From Pseudomonadota bacterium (GTDB lineage: Bacteria > Pseudomonadota > Gammaproteobacteria > Pseudomonadales > Oceanobacteraceae), in contig JAIXHJ010000006.1 in the NCBI GenBank assembly GCA_030145845.1, positions 1 to 64,000 of the forward strand: a stretch of 64,000 bases of DNA. The letters run 5' to 3'. Shown here in pieces: positions 61,925-64,000 of this stretch (its first letter is position 1; every line of letters begins with the position of its first letter). Both the position numbers and the translations under genes were made by a program. Below the pieces are notes generated by a model. That model saw nothing but the letters and a program-made list of their open reading frames with translations. It was not told the DNA's origin and made no database searches.

Positions 61925-63124
61925 ATGAAACTCATACAGAAAATGGTACTTCCTGCTGCGATTACCCTTGCCGGCCTCTCCGCAACACAGGTCTGGGCAG
62001 CGGGTACCGATGCAGGTACCACCATCTCAAATGAGGCGACCCTGAGCTATACCGTGAACGGGTCATCCAGCAATGCAACCGTCAGTGCAACAGCAGATTT
62101 TAAGGTTGACGTAAAAATCAACTTTAACTGGGATGCTGTCGGCACTGATCTGTATACCGCAACGGCGACCGATTTCGGTGGTACCGAATATTTTGTTACC
62201 AGCGCAGTAGAACTGACCAACTCGTCCAATACCAAAGCCTTCTATGCACTGACGGTCAACGGTACCAGTGACGATTTCGATGTCAGCAGCTCAACTTATT
62301 CACCAACAGCGACCACCAGTTCGACAGCTTTTAAGTATGTTCTGGATACTGACGGTGACGGTGACCTGACCGAAGAAACGGTTTATACCGCCGGTGCTTC
62401 CGGTGACCTGATCGAACTGGCTGCAGACTCCACCTCCTACGACCTGTACGTTCTGGTGCCCAGCGCGTCAGTCACCGCAACCGATGGCGGTATTCTTGGT
62501 GTGCAGCTGAATGCTGCTGCTGCGGAAGTTCTGATCACAGGTAACAGCGCTAACACCACGGTCACGGATGATTCCGGCAGTGCCGACGATGCTGATGTTA
62601 TTCAGTTTGTTTATGCCGACACCAGTGACAGCGCCGGTAATACCGAAATTATTTACTCAGGTTCCACGCTGGGCAGTCTGCCCGACTTTACCGTCGACCC
62701 GACTGACCCTGAGACCCCAAGTAAAAGCGGTATCGTAAAATCCAGTGTCGTGGTGTGGGACCCCTTCACCGGTACTCGGGACGATACAGCCGGTGTTTAT
62801 CCGAAAGCCATCCCGGGCGCCATTGTGAAGTACACCATCACGGTGACCAACAATGGTACCGGCGCGGCTGACACTGTCACCATTACCGACCCGGTTCCGA
62901 CGGCAACCACCTTCTGTAATGTGGCAACGGCCGATACGGTAGACCCGACCGGCGCCTGTCTGGATCTGGCTGCCAGTGATACCGCCGCGCTGTCTGACGG
63001 TGCAACTGACAACTCAGTTACCCCGGATACATCGGCGTCAACAGCCACCAATATTTCCGTGGCATACGGAAGTTTTGCTGCCGGCTACACCAGCGACATC
63101 GTTTACTACGTCGTCGTGCAATAA
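61925..63124 (+). CDS. Secreted DUF11-type protein, 399 aa
   Basis: Signal peptide (about 1-25, ending VWAAG), then the N-terminal GTDAGTTISNEATLSYTVNG module, a long beta region rich in Ser/Thr/Asp, and a C-terminal DUF11 domain: VVVWDPFTGT, YPKAIPGAIVKYTITVTNNG and VTITDPVPTATTF, ending DIVYYVVVQ. CAGGAG precedes the ATG. It is cotranscribed with its neighbours. Confidence 0.85.
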   Translation: MKLIQKMVLPAAITLAGLSATQVWAAGTDAGTTISNEATLSYTVNGSSSNATVSATADFKVDVKINFNWDAVGTDLYTATATDFGGTEYFVTSAVELTNSSNTKAFYALTVNGTSDDFDVSSSTYSPTATTSSTAFKYVLDTDGDGDLTEETVYTAGASGDLIELAADSTSYDLYVLVPSASVTATDGGILGVQLNAAAAEVLITGNSANTTVTDDSGSADDADVIQFVYADTSDSAGNTEIIYSGSTLGSLPDFTVDPTDPETPSKSGIVKSSVVVWDPFTGTRDDTAGVYPKAIPGAIVKYTITVTNNGTGAADTVTITDPVPTATTFCNVATADTVDPTGACLDLAASDTAALSDGATDNSVTPDTSASTATNISVAYGSFAAGYTSDIVYYVVVQ

Positions 63125-63133
63125 GAGCGCAGC

Positions 63134-64000
63134 ATGCTGAAGACCATCCGCCGGATTATACAGCGCACTGTTCAGCACGGGCTTCCTGCCCGGGCTGTGC
63201 TGTGCCTGTTGCCGGCGATGGTCACTTTATCCACCCAGGCGGCAACAACGCCTGCCAATACACAGATTACCAACACCGCGGTTGCTTCCTTCAGTAAATC
63301 CGGTATCAGCTACAGCACAGCCGGCAGCACCAGTTTTATTACTGAAGAAATTAATCCCGCTTCCGTTGCACCGACGCCGTCGGAAATTACCCTGCTGCAT
63401 CTTGCCGGCACCAGTGCATCCGGTCTGACCGTCAATGCCAGTGAATGCATGGACAGCAGCGGCAACTACAGTTCCGTGACATCCGTATCCGGACTGACCG
63501 GCACCACCTACAGCGTGCCATCCTCCTATTCCACCAGCGCGGCCGGTTATGGTTTCAAAATTGGTGAACCGGTGCTTATCCAGCTGGAAGATCTGGATAA
63601 AAACCTGAATCCGGCACGTGAAGAACAGATTGAAATTACCCTGGTCAGTGGCGATGGCGCCGATGCCGAGCAGCTGCGCCTGACCGAAAGCGGTATTAAT
63701 ACCGGTATATTCACCGGCGTTATCGATACCGCCAGTAAAACAGACGGCCTGGTCCAGTATGATTGTGTCCTGTCGCTGAGCAGAGCCGCCGACGTGATTG
63801 CCAGTTACTCCGACAGCAATGATGCGACCGATAAAAGCACCGGCTCCGCCGTCTTTGATCCGTACAGCCGCGTGATCAATGCCCTGACCGGCGATCCGGT
63901 CAATGGTGTTAAAGTCACCCTGATTGATGCCACCACCGGCGCAGCAGCCAGCGTTTACGATGACGATGGTGTCACCCCCTTTTCTGCCACCGTTACCACC
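63134..64000 (+). CDS. Secreted DUF11-cluster protein, 5' part (runs off the window)
   Basis: From ATG 63134 the frame stays open for 289 codons to the window edge. A hydrophobic signal-like segment (about 22-36, VLCLLPAMVTLSTQA) is followed by TPANTQITNTAVASFSKSGI, the same N-terminal module as in two upstream genes, and later by a domain ending INALTGDPVNGVKVTLIDA, which resembles a carboxypeptidase-regulatory or SdrD-B-type Ig repeat. Only weak SD character precedes it (agagcg). Its full size cannot be judged. Confidence 0.75.
   Translation, partial: MLKTIRRIIQRTVQHGLPARAVLCLLPAMVTLSTQAATTPANTQITNTAVASFSKSGISYSTAGSTSFITEEINPASVAPTPSEITLLHLAGTSASGLTVNASECMDSSGNYSSVTSVSGLTGTTYSVPSSYSTSAAGYGFKIGEPVLIQLEDLDKNLNPAREEQIEITLVSGDGADAEQLRLTESGINTGIFTGVIDTASKTDGLVQYDCVLSLSRAADVIASYSDSNDATDKSTGSAVFDPYSRVINALTGDPVNGVKVTLIDATTGAAASVYDDDGVTPFSATVTT

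Overview
The window is a gammaproteobacterial chromosome segment with a GC content in the mid-fifties, judged by eye. Gene content suggests a marine, Oceanospirillales-type heterotroph: a DUF1329/YCF48/RND cluster, a rhombosortase with a GlyGly-CTERM protease, a CrbS/CrbR acetate regulon, a DcaP-type porin and a large diheme cytochrome lipoprotein. The genus is inference. No rRNA or tRNA genes, CRISPR arrays or recognisable transposase genes were seen.

Layout. 1-600: a tandem repeat of about 96 bp and a 26-residue acidic ORF that no family explains. 539-7745 (minus): an AraC regulator, a membrane protein, then an RND exporter, a YCF48-like protein and a DUF1329 protein that look like one envelope or hydrophobic-compound module. 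7819-14287 (minus): housekeeping genes (pepN, DUF2797, DUF1315, a GlpG-type rhomboid, a phosphoesterase, nadK). 14365-20249: DUF1853, a PLP enzyme, an unknown membrane-anchored protein, topA with a clear promoter, and a ComEA-like gene whose Shine-Dalgarno lies inside a perfect hairpin. 20311-27731: small conserved genes, two AraC regulators, a MaoC-like protein and a beta-barrel protein. 27774-31108: Nudix, rhombosortase and its likely substrate. 31295-37767: housekeeping and hydrolase genes including lepB and dgt. 38089-41192: the diheme cytochrome, followed by a 684-bp non-coding element that has split the terminator and left a 10-bp direct duplication. 41193-56868: an acetate and C2 block with two SLC5 transporters and their small partners, acs, the CrbS/CrbR two-component pair and a porin. 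57372-64000: five or more consecutive secreted DUF11-type proteins, open at the right edge.

How the parts fit. CrbS (an SLC5-histidine kinase fusion) and CrbR control acs in other gammaproteobacteria. Here they sit between actP/yjcH and acs, so acetate sensing, uptake and activation form one local unit. A repeated decamer upstream of the second symporter pair is a candidate binding site. Rhombosortase and its M6-type protease are adjacent, so enzyme and substrate can be paired from the sequence alone.

The least explained regions are the 40470-41153 foldback-like element, the DUF11 protein array, the SD-sequestering hairpin at 19947-19973 and the left-edge repeats with the tiny acidic ORF.
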